Shown here one piece after another: positions 42,734 to 55,269 of a stretch of DNA of 64,000 nucleotides. Each line of letters starts with the position of its first letter. Position 1 is the stretch's first letter. Source of the stretch: Leptodontidium sp. MPI-SDFR-AT-0119 (taxonomy: Eukaryota > Ascomycota > Leotiomycetes > Helotiales > Leptodontidiaceae); assembly GCA_020726505.1 (NCBI GenBank), contig JAHLEZ010000027.1:248001-312000 (forward strand), in the 5' to 3' direction. The translations under genes were made by a program, and so were the position numbers. The notes below the pieces were generated by a model. The model was given only the letters and a program-made list of their open reading frames with translations, was not told the DNA's origin and did no database searches.

Positions 42734-44602
42734 ATGTCTGAACCACCCAAAAACACCTACCTTTACCAACCACTCGACTCCAAAAGAGGCGATATTCGGC
42801 TCTTGCATCTTCTCCCCGGTCACTTTGACGAACGCATCCGGTGTAGAATATCAAAACATGTCCTCTCGGTGCGCCACAACGAATGGGAGCCACTGGACAA
42901 TTACGAGGCCTTGTCGTACACATGGGGAGCATGGGACAACGCACAAACCATCGAACTCATAGGCGACGCCTGTGCCGGGAAAGAGGACTCTCTGTCTGAT
43001 AGTTTCCGCAACTTAAAGTTGAAGAATTCTGCCCGGGAGAGAACATGGGCCTTTTTTGTGACATCGAACCTCTTCGTCGCTCTTCGGCGTCTGCGGAGGA
43101 CAAACAAGACAAGGACTCTATGGATCGACGCCGTGTGCATCAATCAACAAGACCTCCACGAAAAAGGCAATCAACTCGCAATGATGGACAGAATATACAA
43201 GCAGGCGTCACGAGTGCTCGTTTGGTTGGGCGATACATCAGTGAAACTCTCCAGACCACAGCGAGAAACCGGCTTCGCTGAAGAGCCAGCCTTGGCCAAG
43301 CACCAGATACCGGCATTGATCGAAGCGACCGAGAATACTTCACCGTGCTGGTGGGACCGGGCTTGGGTGTATCAAGAGTACGCGCTATCCACGCGGCGAC
43401 CGCTCTTCTGTTTCGGCCCTTTCGAGGCATGCTTGGACGAGCAGCAGGATAGGATGAAAATTGAAGAACATCTTCCCGATGGTATACACCTTCACCTTGG
43501 ACCCGCGGTGGGTCTCTTGTACACCAAAATGGGCCATTTGGAACGAAGTGTACGGCAGATCCACGTCAAGTGTCGCAGAGTACCCCTTTATTCACTTCTC
43601 ACATCGATTTCAGCCGCCAACGCTACCAATCCCAGGGATTATGTGTATAGTCTAAGAGGGTTGATATCGAACGAAGAGGCTACTAATATCCCTCCTGACT
43701 ATAGCGTTGACACCACAGTAGTGTACAGCCGCGCAACGTACGCAAGTATACTGCACGATGTGGAATATCAAGACGGAGACTTGTCCATCCTTTGGCTCGT
43801 CCGATTCGGCCGGTGTAGGCCAGATGGTCTTCCTTCTTGGGCCGTTGACTTCAGGGAACTTACATTCGACTCCTCATTTTCTGATACTCTGTATGAGCGC
43901 AGAAAAGGCATAGAATGGATTCCAGACCAACAGCAACATCCGGCCAGGCCACCACTGGAGGAGGGGTGTCTAACTCTGCGGGGATTCTTCTTCGATCGAA
44001 TCGGGCCCATGGAGCCACGCGATGGCCCGGAGCCGGATGAATATCTCGAGTCGATACACTTCAACCAGAACGAGGAGGAATTCTTCCGCTATCTGAAGAA
44101 AGACCCATACACAGTTCTCCAATACAAACAAAAGCCTTTCCACATCAAACGACGCCAGAACGCGGGACGGCAACAACGCTGCCTTGGCAAAGTCGAGACC
44201 AGACGGAGCAAGGGTCATTGGAAATGGTGTATGCGGCTTTTCAAGATCTGGTCGCAGTCATTCTCGCCCGGTACTAAGGTGCCGAGTCGCTTGAAACAGG
44301 AATGGCTGGACTATCTCTCCAGGCTGAGAGTGTCCCCAGAGTTATACGCGGACTCGAATAATGACAGAGACGACGACTGCGCCTTCTTTGCGACCGCGTC
44401 CGGCTTCCTGGGGCTTGGACCTGCCACGATGGAAGAAGGAGATGTTATCGTATTGTTCTGTTCGAGTCGTGCACCCGCTGCGCTTAGGCCTCGCGGAGAC
44501 ACGTACGAATTCCTAGGCTTCGCGTACGTGCACGGCATCATGAATGGCGAGTTGCTGGAGCGCAAGACGAAATTGTCAAAAGAGGATGTTGTACTCTGCT
44601 GA
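42734..44602 (+). CDS. HET-domain protein
   Basis: Single exon, 622 residues from the ATG at 42734. HET blocks in order: YEALSYTWGAW (~57), TLWIDAVCINQQDLHEKGNQ (~130), VLVWLGDT (~165) and WWDRAWVYQEYAL (~205). The C-terminus has the usual GLGPATMEEGDVIVLFCSS-type block followed by YVHGIMNGELL. No membrane segment. The domain triggers incompatibility-type cell death when activated by a partner; no partner is recognised nearby. Intact and GC-rich, bounded on both sides by RIP-type AT-rich DNA. Confidence 0.92.
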   Translation: MSEPPKNTYLYQPLDSKRGDIRLLHLLPGHFDERIRCRISKHVLSVRHNEWEPLDNYEALSYTWGAWDNAQTIELIGDACAGKEDSLSDSFRNLKLKNSARERTWAFFVTSNLFVALRRLRRTNKTRTLWIDAVCINQQDLHEKGNQLAMMDRIYKQASRVLVWLGDTSVKLSRPQRETGFAEEPALAKHQIPALIEATENTSPCWWDRAWVYQEYALSTRRPLFCFGPFEACLDEQQDRMKIEEHLPDGIHLHLGPAVGLLYTKMGHLERSVRQIHVKCRRVPLYSLLTSISAANATNPRDYVYSLRGLISNEEATNIPPDYSVDTTVVYSRATYASILHDVEYQDGDLSILWLVRFGRCRPDGLPSWAVDFRELTFDSSFSDTLYERRKGIEWIPDQQQHPARPPLEEGCLTLRGFFFDRIGPMEPRDGPEPDEYLESIHFNQNEEEFFRYLKKDPYTVLQYKQKPFHIKRRQNAGRQQRCLGKVETRRSKGHWKWCMRLFKIWSQSFSPGTKVPSRLKQEWLDYLSRLRVSPELYADSNNDRDDDCAFFATASGFLGLGPATMEEGDVIVLFCSSRAPAALRPRGDTYEFLGFAYVHGIMNGELLERKTKLSKEDVVLC

Positions 44603-46480
44603 AGCATACGACAGACGTTCTCATCTTTTATAAAACCGCCCGCGTATAGGTTGATTAAAGAATTTGGTCGTACTTTGGGTCATTCGTTCCGATGAGTCCT
44701 TATCCCCTTAAGTGCTAGAAACGTATGTATGGATTTAGGTGTGGGCGCTGAGTTGCCCCGCAATACAGGGCCCGTGCGCTAAGGCGGGGGATCAACAATA
44801 ACATTAACAAAGCCTATTTTCCCACTTTAATCTTCAAACAATTAATGTACTCACGATAATTAAAAACGCATACCTAGATCCCATCGATACAGGTATTCCC
44901 CGACCAAAATTCCAATTGTTTTGCGTTGTATTATAGAAAACCATAGAAATAAGGTGTGAAATTTCCTGATTTAGATGAATCTTGAAAATTCAGCGGTCTT
45001 CGCTTAAAATTAGGAGCTCGCTACAGAGCTTTGCCCCCTGTAGCGCTATACGTTCCTGGTGGCACTTACATCGTAATGTTCCAGAAATTGGCATAAATAT
45101 GCCCTGGACTGCTCGGGGCTATAGTATTTAAAGTAGGATAATTAAACCCTGGAAGATTTTCTACCTGTAGTAGCAACTTTCTATATAAATAGGTATCCTT
45201 CGCTATTTTTAGAAGCTTGGAGAGATAAATGTATAGCTAATCTGATTCGAGATGTCGAGTTTGTTATCGTTAATGAAGATAGCTAGAGCGATGGCGATGA
45301 GACACACCCTGTGACGAGATAAACCACTAGTACTTTGAATTTAATTGATTCTAAATTTGTGAATCCATTGGAAATTCCTCATATTTTTGTGTCAATTATA
45401 TTATGTGACCACTCCTAAATAGTCCAAACTCCAGCTATTTTAAAAATTATGATCGCGTCGTCGTCGTCACGCCTAATTGTGGAGGGCGTTAATTCGTAGT
45501 ATAATAGGACCCCTCGACTTATAGCACTACCACAAGCCCTTTACGTCTCTTAACTTTATAAGGCACTTTAATCTAGGTTCCCGAGCCTCACTGTAATATT
45601 AAAAAAAGAATTGTCAACCTTGTAGTGACTAGGGAGTGATGTGTTATACGACGTCGCCACATAATTCGGTACTTTCTAATTAAACGATCAAGGATCCCTG
45701 GTTGGCTAAAACATGTAATGTTTATGCCCTCCTCGCACGGCGTAACTCCCGAACTATACCACCTTTTTCTTTAAGTATCTTCTAAACTTAGAGCTATATT
45801 CTTCCTTTATCCCATCGGCTGGCGTCGCTTGTCACTTTTAGCCCGATAGGGGTTCTGACTAATTAGATGGCCGCATTTCGGCTCTGGATCATCACTAAAA
45901 ACACAGGATTTTAATTCTCTACTCTATAGAGCCGTGATACTTATTAAAACAAATACTATTTTTATAAAGGTACACGTTATACTTTTTATAATTTATTATA
46001 GTTCTCTTATGTTGTGAAAGTCGTTATATATTAGGTATCACCTCTCTTAAAGTAATCCTCTTAGGGTTACTATACCTCTCTCCTTTACAGAATTTACAAT
46101 CCCTCGTTAAGTTATCCTCACATGCTTGTGTCGATGTGCCAGGACTAAGGATTCATTGATATTACTATAGGAATAGGCTCTTTTTCTTAATCCAGGTGCA
46201 CCGCCTCTAACACGGAATAGTGCCTTTATAATATCTTTTTTAAAGCTAGCTTAAGTAGTTTATTTGTGCTTGTTAGTTATATACTAATAGTCGTCGACGT
46301 TGGTATGAATAGAGAGAAAGTAACTATTACAAAGAATAGTGTTTAGTAGCTATTGCTAAATAGTTTATTAGCTACCTTTCTGTGGTACAAAAGTGAAGTA
46401 GAGCCTTGCGATCAACGTAGGTTAAATTGAAGTGATTAATTGTTGTTTAAAATACATGAGGAAATCAGGGGAACACGTTA
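44603..46480. other. AT-rich repeat-derived DNA
   Basis: No supported frame. Likely eroded transposon sequence flanking the piggyBac-like remnant, but I could not identify a family or ends. Confidence 0.4.
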
Positions 46481-47660
46481 TTCCCTAAAGGCGGTATAAA
46501 CTGGCAGAATCTAAAACGAGCATAGCGCACAGCTAACCGAGCATCAGCCCGTTCCTGTACGAGACTTTCCTAATTACTTTATCTCCTAAGTTATAAGACT
46601 TGAGTTAATCACTAATATCTACGGCATTTATGAATTAATTATAAAGCTAAGTAAAGAATGTTACGGCTGGCAGGAGGTTAATACGGCGAGTTGACTCTAG
46701 CTTTGTATTTGGGCCTCTAGCTACGCTCAGAATCGAGAAGAAAAGACAAGGAGGAAAGGAGAGCTCTTTATAAGGGAGAGCTCGAGTATAAATACACGAA
46801 GGACCCTCTTAATAAGGCCTAGCGCAGTCGGGGGCCATTCACATCTACATATCGCATATTCGCCACTAAGTCTTCCTTATTAGGCTTAGCGCCGTCGCAT
46901 AGCCAGCGATGCTACGAGCCCGTGTCGGTGAGAATACGAGGCGCATCGTAGGTCGTAACAAAGAACGGTTTATTTAAATCCTTAATAGTCTCCTCTTTAA
47001 ACTATGCTTTAGCAACGGCAGCGTTTATTAAAGTTTCGCTAAGACGGTAACGTAAGGTATTAACTATATTATAACCATCGTCGTAATTCGACATAAAAAG
47101 GAATAAAGTATTATTATTTTAAAAAGTATATATAACTAAATTATTAGGGCTATAAGTTATATGAAGCTCTTTATAGTTTATCTTGCGATGTCCTCTTTTG
47201 CCGTTACTTTTCTTTATATCTAGGAGCCGCTAGACTACCCCGAAATCGACTTTAGTAATACTAATTGCATTAAAACCAAGCTCTCTAAGGTAGCCCATGA
47301 GACGGTTAGATATAGATAAGTTATCGAGTATTACTACGTACTTCTAAAAGGGGTACTTTAGTAGCTTCAAAAGCAAGTACGGCACCACAGCCTACGTACG
47401 ATTTCCCCCCTTCCTAATTTTACTTCTACTTAGGGCAATTAAAGTAAGTACTTTGATAAGCCTCTTCTTCCCTTTTAAGTGGAATATTTATTATTAAAAA
47501 AAGCAGAGGTATATAACCACTTATACTTTGTAGCCCGTAGGTATTAGTTTTAAAGGTATAGTTGTCGTCTTATATGCCCGTCTTGTAAATCGTTATATAC
47601 ACTCGTCGACGGTAATGTCAACTTTTGACTATTTGCATGCCTCACTCTTCTAAAAGCAGA
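46481..47660 (-). mobile_element. piggyBac-like transposase remnant, split by an LTR
   Basis: Read on the minus strand, interrupted frames show the DDE core of piggyBac transposases: VDITVDECI-stop-RFTRRAYKTTTIP and TGYKV-stop-VV (about 47540-47640), YVVILDNLSISNRLMGYL with RELGFNAISITK (47250-47345), WRLLDIKKSN-like sequence with Trp now TAG, and LYN-stop-FINAVDISD-stop-LKSYNL (about 46600-46650), which matches the YNxxMxGVDxxDQ block. Trp and Gln codons have become stops, as in RIP. The part between FF and LYN is interrupted by the LTR at 46659-46960. Element ends were not found. Confidence 0.75.
46659..46960. mobile_element. Solo LTR with perfect 5-bp target duplication
   Basis: 302 bp from TGTTACG to its inverted copy CGTAACA, flanked on both sides by AAGAA (46654-46658 and 46961-46965). 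It contains a TATA-like TATAAATA near 46788. No internal retroelement genes are present, so this is a solo LTR left by recombination. It is much less AT-rich than the surrounding element. Confidence 0.88.
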
Positions 47661-48569
47661 GTGAGAGTAGGTTTATATACATGAGAGAGAGCTTCGAGAG
47701 TTTTCCATGTATTTACAAATCAAGGCTTCTAGAGCCTTCTATATCCACGTGATTCTTGGATCACATGATTTCTAACAGGTAATAGTACGACTAGGTTACC
47801 AAAGGCGAAGGGAAGTCTCTTAAACATAAGAATTAAGTAGCTTTACTTATGAATTATTATGATTTGAAGCCTTAATATAATGGGATGCTTACTCGTTACT
47901 ATATATCCGTTTTCTTATTCTAAGATAAGGAACATAAACAAAACCTCTAGTGTAATATTTCAAACCTTTGTAAGCTCATATACTTCCGGACGGCGTGTTG
48001 TGAACTATCCTCATTAATACTCTAATAGTACTTTATTTAATTCTCGCTATAAATCCATATATATATATATCAAAATCCCTAGGTAAATCTTAATTTCCGG
48101 TATTATAATGGGCTACTATTTATTAGCTCTTGTATAAGGCTTTAGCTCCTTTGGATTCTTTAAGTTTTGATTAGTAAAATTAACGATTCCTTAAAGAATT
48201 TCATTTGTAAAAAATAAAAATGTTGGTCCACAGGCCCTTACATGAGTATACTTTGGGCTGGAAAGGAGGTGCGGGTCAAAGTCAGGGGTCAGAGCCTAGC
48301 CGGAATGGTTTCGGAGCACATTCGGTGGGGTTCCGTAGTATATAGTCTAGCTCTCCTCGCACTCTCTTAGAAAATACACAGATTTTTCAACCATACATTA
48401 TTTACTCTGTCGCTATACTGATATATCGATATATTACGTGGTACATGAACCGGTACTGCACCGACAAAAAATAATATTACAAAGGCATCTTTAGAATTAA
48501 TAGATACAAGTAGTCGTATTTAAAGCTGAAAGGCGGGGCAAGGGAAAAGAATAGATGATCCGAAACCCT
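47661..48569. other. AT-rich DNA between two transposon remnants
   Basis: No gene. 48240-48360 is more GC-balanced and may be another relic; nothing was identified. Confidence 0.4.
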
Positions 48570-50771
48570 TAACCGATTTCCCGCCTGAAATCCCGCCCCT
48601 ATTATAAATCCCGCCTTAACTACATTTAGCACCTGACTTTAAAATATTATAAAAACACAACGAATAAAGATATAATTATAATTCTTAGAATAGTATATTA
48701 ATTAAAACTCGCTCGAATTATTATATTAATTTATTTCTTCTTAATATAACATATAAGTAGCTTAATCTTTCGTCCCCTTCGAGATTTACGTAATAACTAC
48801 CCCTCTTCTCTAATAACAGCTAAAGTACGACAGAGAGCTCCTAAAGGCAGTTTCATAATTAAAGAAGGCTTTTTAATAGTCGTCTTAGCCTTTGATTTAA
48901 CGCGAGGCTTTCCTACTAGTTTAGGCGCATTAGAATTAAGTGGCGCAAAGCGAGATTTTAATACTTTTAGAGCCTTTAAATTAGTAACTACTAAATCTTT
49001 AACTAATTACTTCGCAGCTTGTTTTTGTGCCTTTACTTCCTCTTCCTCTTTCTTTTTAAGGGTATTCGCAGCTCTTTATATTTTACGATGTTCCTTGGCC
49101 TCGTCCTTAAGTACTTATAGCCTGTCTTTCTTAGCTTAGAACTTTATTGCCTTAACTACTACGTTAGCCCCCTAACACATAACACTTATATTTTCCTCTC
49201 TATATAAATTAAGCCTCTTCCCCATCTTACGCTTCTTTTATTTTAGTATAAGTACTTCGCGGAGGCCGTAGTTCTCGTGAAAAATAATAGACTTCTCTAT
49301 AACTAAAATCTAAAGAGCTCTAGAGGCCTTTTTAGCACGCTCTTTAGAAGAGGACTTTTAAAAGCGAATCGTGAATTTGCGTATTACCTTTACAGTTAGA
49401 GGCGTCTTAATATCACGGTCAAGAGTTTTAAGTAATAAAATAGGTTTCTTAATCTTAAATATAATAATTTTGCTATTAATAGGCCAAACTCTAGGCTTTA
49501 TAAACGCGTGAATAATGTTATTTATAATAAAAGAAGCTTCCTAGGCCCTCTTAAACATACTATAAAAGAACCTTTTAGATATCTAGACATACCTAAGGCC
49601 TTTAGTCATTAGAGTATCGACTTCCTAAGAGTATATAATAGAGAGAGGCTAAAATAAGCCTACATCTAAAGGCTAAAGGCGATGCGTAGTATACGAAGGA
49701 AGAACTAAAAGAATAATCCTATAAGTATTTGCCTAACGAATAAACACTATATTAATATAACTAGAGTGCCTATCGAGTAACAAAAGGCGATATTCGCGCG
49801 AAGACGTAAGTTTAGTGTGTTTCTCAAATACTTCTTAGAGTTATTTTGTCTTTATCGTTATAAAACTCCACTTATTTTCGGAAATAAAGAAGTAACACTA
49901 ATCTCTAGGCTTCACATCTTATACTTATATATCTTATAACTCCTTAGAATCGCCTCTATAAATTAGAAGTAAAGGAATCCATTTTCTAACTATAAAGACG
50001 TATACTAAGTAAGTAACAAACTCTCGACTTCCATCTTACTTAGCCTTCGTAACTCGTCCTGATCTATATGCCCTTAAAGTCATAATTCTCTTTACCGCAA
50101 AGTAAAATCCCATTATAAAGCCCTTCTCATCGAAATTCTATATATTTTCGGGCTTAATCGAATGTTTAGTAATAACGTTTAATAGCTACATAAAAACTAC
50201 ACTTAATTAGCTAATAATTTAATAAAGAGCGATAAAACAACGCATAAAATACTATATTAATTAAAATAATAATATAAATATAAGTATATACTTAATAAAG
50301 AACTATAAGTTGTCGATATTTCGTAAATACGCGCTTTTAAGCTTAGTCTTATAACGCCACACAAAAGTGCCCGTCTAATTCTTGCCTATAGCACTTCCCT
50401 TAATCTCCTATACTAAACTTTTGACTATAGAACTCGTCGGAGGTAGGCCACAGTCGGTAAGATAACTAATTCGATTAATTAGAACCTTTTCTTAAGTGTG
50501 AGTTAAAGCTTATTTCTAAAAAGCAGTGGCATTCTTCCGGGAGCGAGTTAAGCTACGGATTCGCTTAGAAATCGATGTCCAGTCGCATTTAAACTTCGCC
50601 GCCGCGGTAGAATAATCTGCGACTTCTCCTCTTTAAATTGCAATAACAGCTGCAGTAATAGCTACTGATTTGTCTGCTCTAGCCATGTTTTGGTGGAGTA
50701 TATAAGGGGGCGGATGCGAAAATTTAGTGGGATTTATAAGCGGGGCGGGATTATATAAGGGATTTCGGTTA
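48570..50771 (-). mobile_element. Fot1/pogo-like (Tc1-mariner) transposon, RIP-degraded
   Basis: The transposase starts at the ATG at 50684 (minus) and is readable through many stops: MARADKSVAITAAVIAI, then KFKCDWTSISKRIRSLTRSR (helix-turn-helix of the Tc5/CENP-B type), INRISYLTDCGLPPTS, GKNWTGTFVWR, NFDEKGFIMGF (first catalytic Asp), LLLDRHSSY (second Asp) and PLDVGLF, followed by a Lys-rich C-terminal tail. Ends: TTAACCGATTTCCC at 48569 and TTAACCGAAATCCC on the opposite strand at 50772, with further shared CCCGCCCC and TTATAAATCCC blocks; a TA duplication fits the outer bases. Inactive. Confidence 0.82.
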
Positions 50772-51231
50772 AATATCATAGGAGCCTTTAAACAAAGAGT
50801 TCCATCGAGGATCGGATCAGGTTGCACGCCTTCTAGCATCTTAGATATAATTATTTAAGTAAGAAATAGCTGTGCTATAGCACAATTACGATATCATCAA
50901 CCCGTGTTTATGTGTCCGTTGTTAGGAGCAACACCTCCTCTACGATAAAAGTGGCTTAGCAGGTCGATGGGATAAATAGGAAGCCGAAATCGAAGCTGAC
51001 TGTATTCAGTCAGTGGCTTAATAATTGAGTGATCAAGTAAGTACTTGAAATCGATTCAAGCGCATCTAGAAAACACAAAGCGAAATAACAATGTTGTTTG
51101 TTCTTTTGACCCCTCCTTACTCTGCATGCGGCCGTGCTTTATCTCCTTTGTTCATTTATCTTGCTCTCTTTCATCTCTCATCTCTCCTCTATCATCTCTA
51201 CATCTTCTCACTTTCTCCATACTCGTTTACT
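50772..51231. other. Flank and probable promoter
   Basis: 50772-51060 is transitional. 51100-51230 is pyrimidine-rich (CTC, ATC, TTC) and probably the leader of the frame starting at 51232. Confidence 0.4.
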
Positions 51232-52353
51232 ATGTATCTCTTCCCCTTCCTCGGCATCCTCCTCTTGGCCACCGTGTCCTTCAAAATTAACACTTCAACT
51301 TGCCTCATATCCAACAGCTACACGCCCCTTGCACCCTCCACACTGAAAACAACCTTATCAACCGCCGCCCAAGACTTCATAGAAGTCATCGCCCAAGACC
51401 CTCTCCTCGCATCCGAAGCCCGGCTACTAGAAGCCGGCACTTTGCAGCTCTGGGCCGACTACCCTTTCAACAACGGCGACATCTCAATCCCAAACGAAAC
51501 AAACGCACCACTCACGATCTCCGACCCTCGCACATTCGAATCCTCTTTTCATGCCCTCTAGGTTGAACTCCTTGACACCGTGAATTCACTCCCCCACGAG
51601 ATCCTGGCTCTCCTTTCATCCCACGCAGCTGACCTCGCCGTCCTCGACGCAGCTACAAACAACTACCTGTTCGAATCCCTCCTCGTCACCAACCCAGTAG
51701 CAAACGCATTCTCAGAGAAGAATTGCAGGCCATGGATATCTCGCTTCCTACCCCCTCTACTCCCAGCTCACTACCTCACGCGTTCTCACCACCGCAGCGC
51801 CGCCACCTTACTATCCACGGACCTCCCCATCCTCGGCGCGCACGCCGCACACCTACAGCACTGACCTCCCCATTCAACACCCTCACCACCCAACTCTCAA
51901 ACGTCACACACCACACACATGCCCTCATCACCACCACTATCACCCCTCGACCTCGACCGCGCCATCGACTCCGCACACACCCACACACTAATCTACAACG
52001 GCACCGCTATCCCCTGGACATCCCTCAGCCCCTTAACCCGCGAGAAGATAATCCTATGGGAGCAGTTCAGCTGGGCTGCACACGCGATGCCTATCCAAGC
52101 CTTTGGGGCCTATCCCAGTCTTCTACTGGACGGATGGAGGTGGAGGGAGAATCCGATGAAGGAGACGCAGAAGTGGGATGTTTGGAGTCCGAGGAGTAGG
52201 GTGGTGTGGATGAGGGTGAGGTTTTTGGAGGGGCTGGTAAGAGAGGGAGTAGAGAGGGTTGAGGTGGTGACGGGGAAGGTTGAGGAGGTGATTAGGACGG
52301 TTAAGAAGCGGGGGGATGGGGGTAATGAATCCGATGTTAAAAAGAGTGAGTGA
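51232..52353 (+). pseudogene. Secreted-type hypothetical gene with in-frame stops
   Basis: The ATG at 51232 begins a hydrophobic signal-like stretch (MYLFPFLGILLLATVSF). One frame then carries coding-like sequence to 52353, but with TAG at 51559 (SSFHAL-stop-VELLDT) and TGA near 51865 (HLQH-stop). Between about 51865 and 51950 another frame (LTSPFNTLTTQLSNVTHH) looks more natural, so a pair of compensating one-base shifts is possible instead of the second stop. C-terminal part: LDLDRAIDSAHTH, WEQFSWAAHAMP. No family recognised. Either a pseudogene or poorly sequenced; about 370 codons in all. Confidence 0.45.
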
Positions 52354-53927
52354 ATTTTATGATTGTTGTAAATCAGACATATGCTGCAATTGTGGTTAGT
52401 GAATTTGATTGTGCTGGTATCAATAGGCTAGTAGCCGGTGGTAAGAGTAGATACGTGATCTGTTCATATTTATTTGTTGAAGAGTCTCGTAAACTCTTGA
52501 GGTTCAATGGATAAGGCCAAGTTTCCCCTACTATTACACCTATTCTCGTGCCATTCATTAAACTTACCCACTACCTAATATCCACAAATCCTCCGACTCT
52601 GTAAAATCACTAGGCTGCGTCATGGGTACTCACAAATCCCCATGGGGAAAATCTTTTAATAAATCCCTACCCATGTAGCTCCGTAGGGCAAATAACCACG
52701 ATTTTCCACCTATTTCACTCACCCCATGGCGCAGCCTAAACATCACAAGCAATACAGATTTTGAAAACGTAGTAAAACATGTTATATCACGAATTTCTGT
52801 CCCAATATTTGCCGTTCTTGCACTTTCTATTCGAGGACTCAATTATACTCGGATCCAAAGAAGACATCTCCCCACCATTTGACTATCCACTAGATCCTTC
52901 GCCTATTTAAAATTACGAGTAAAAAGATAATGTAAAAAAACACAGAAAATGCAAAATACTCATACTCACATGTCGTTTATAATAATTTTATCTCCCTCAA
53001 TACCAAGATATCCCACGCCTGCCTCTTCCATTAGCACTTCCAGCCCTAACCTATCCGCCCAGACAGACCACTTATTAAACTCATCCATATCAACTCTCCT
53101 CCTATTATTTCCCGCCCCTCCATCACCTCCTCGATCCTCGATCCACGCTATCAATTCCAAATTCAACTCAAAATTCCACCCCCCCTCTACCTCCAGTCTC
53201 CCTTGTGGGCCAATTCCCTGATCTTCTGTACAGAGCACGTTAGAGGCTCACTCCTAGTTTTCTTCACCCTTTATTGTAAAGGGCAGAGGGAGGGAGAGCT
53301 CAAACCTTCAAAAAGCCCTACGCACAGAGGAAATCCACCAACTTGAGGGAGGCCCGGCGTACTATATCATCAGCTAATATTTAGAGCAGCAACGCGATAA
53401 TTCTCAAAAAGAAAAAATAAGTATGTCTATCATTGAAAAAACAAAAAACTACTTATTTTTTTTTACTAAACTCATCCATCCCATCAATTCATATCCTTCC
53501 TACAATTCCGTTCGTCTCGGGCTCCAGATTCTCCCCTAAGTCCCCACCCCACCATTCCGATCACCCTTTACACTAAAATCAACGATTTTCACTTAATAAT
53601 ATCTTTATAAAACGTTAATAAAAACTTACGATATTAATAATATATAATATTTACATATATATATTACTTTAAGTACAACATATAAGCTAGTTCTAATCAG
53701 GCAATTCTCTTAGATTTAAAATTTAAAAAATACTATACAAAAGTGACTAAAATTAATTTATGATTAAACGAATATAAATACTTTAAAAAAAGGACGATTA
53801 TAACCGATAAGACTACTAATTTAAGATTTTCAGTTATTAGATAATTCTATTAGTAGTTGTTAATATACATTAGAATAGACTCTTTAGACCCTTGTAAAAC
53901 GGTTATTTTTAAATTACAATATAACTA
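52354..53927. other. Mostly noncoding; one possible exon on the minus strand
   Basis: 53230-52970 on the minus strand has an 85-codon open stretch (EGGWNFELNLELIAWIEDRG onward) bounded by a CTGTACAG acceptor-like and a GTGAGT donor-like site, so it could be an internal exon of an unrecognised gene, but I cannot find its partners. 53380-53927 is AT-rich with no gene. Confidence 0.3.
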
Positions 53928-55158
53928 CTAATAGAATTGCTTAGTAATAGAAAAACTGTTATAAAGAGTTTGATGAAGAGGAATGAGAACCTTCCGTGGC
54001 GGTTGTTGGATCCGGAGGAGGGATTGTCGAAGAGGCAATATCAGATCCGTTGGGGTAATTACTGGCTTCGAAGTCAGTCTTGTTGATGCAATGTTATAAC
54101 CATCGGTGGTGGTGATTGGTTCCGTAGTACGACTTGTTGAAGATGATCCGACTGAACCATCTCCAGGGAGTACTAGTTTCGGAGGGCTTGTTGAAAATTC
54201 ATGGGAACTCTTGGCGTCGACAGTTGGACCCGGAAGAGGATCTGCTATAGGAACAGACCTCGAACTCTTGACTGTGTCGGTGATTGGATCCAGGGTAAGA
54301 GGCATTGTTAAAGCGGTATTAGTACCGGCGGACCCTTCATCGGTTGTTATTGGAGGCAAAGGACCAAGAACGATACCAGGTCAGGTCAAACAATCCACTT
54401 CAAAAGGGCTCAAGGGGTCTCACGACCATCCGGGTCTTTAGACTTTTCGTCATCATCTTCATGATCGCTGTCGTCTGTGGCAGCTGCTGGTTGAACTGTT
54501 TCTCCTATTTCCGGACTACTACTGCGATCCGAAAAGTCGTCGGAAGATCCTGACATCTAATTCCAAATATATTTTAGAATTATCCAGACAAAGTAAGCAA
54601 TGGCGGCTACAAAAAGGAAGGCGAGGATAGTGTCGATGAAGGGGGAGGGATATGGTTGTAAACAGCTACAAGTTGAGTCCCCTGACTTTCGTAGACAAGT
54701 TGCTTGGAGATGTGGCTTTGTGTGGGTAGTAGGAGCAATCTCTGTGAGAGCTTCAATTGGAGGATTCTCTGTGAGAGCTATGCTGGCAGGAACAACCTCT
54801 GTAGGAACCCCAAGAGAAGATATCTCTGTTAGAGATTCAATGGAAGGAACAATCTCAGCCTCGATGGAAGAAACCACTTCTGCGGGAGCCCATGGAATGA
54901 TGGCGTCCGTAGATATCCTCAGACCGTTGGGAACAGTTTGGTAGATCGATTGCTCCGAGGATCTAACCTCAGTCAAAGGTGCGACCGTGAGCATCTCGGA
55001 TACTGAACATGTGAGGTAGGAAGGTGTAGTGAAAGTGACATGGATCGATTTCGTTGAAGTCGTAGATGTACTGTTTGAACTCTTCGACGTTGAAGAAGTC
55101 TCCGTCTTGAAACCCGGGAAACAAACTCTGGTTTCAACGCCTGAGGATATTTGTGCAT
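53928..55158 (-). CDS. Possible Ser/Thr-rich membrane-anchored protein(s), uncertain model
   Basis: On the minus strand an open frame from about 55158 to 54557 gives a Ser/Thr-rich stretch (SSTSKSSNSTSTTS), a region of loosely repeated EIxPxIExLTE-like units, a small Cys cluster (CLRKSGDSTCSC) and a C-terminal membrane helix (DTILAFLFVAAIAYFVWIIL) ending KYIWN. A first in-frame ATG is at 54994. A second Ser/Thr/Pro-rich frame lies at 54305-53928. Whether these are one gene, two genes or relics cannot be settled by eye. Confidence 0.35.
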
Positions 55159-55269
55159 AACCAAGCTACAAAGCATTTCCCATACCCGTACAAGACAGCT
55201 AGTTACTACCGAAATGACAACCGGTAGATGTCGATAAATCCAGACTATCAAGAAGCGTAGATTGACCAA

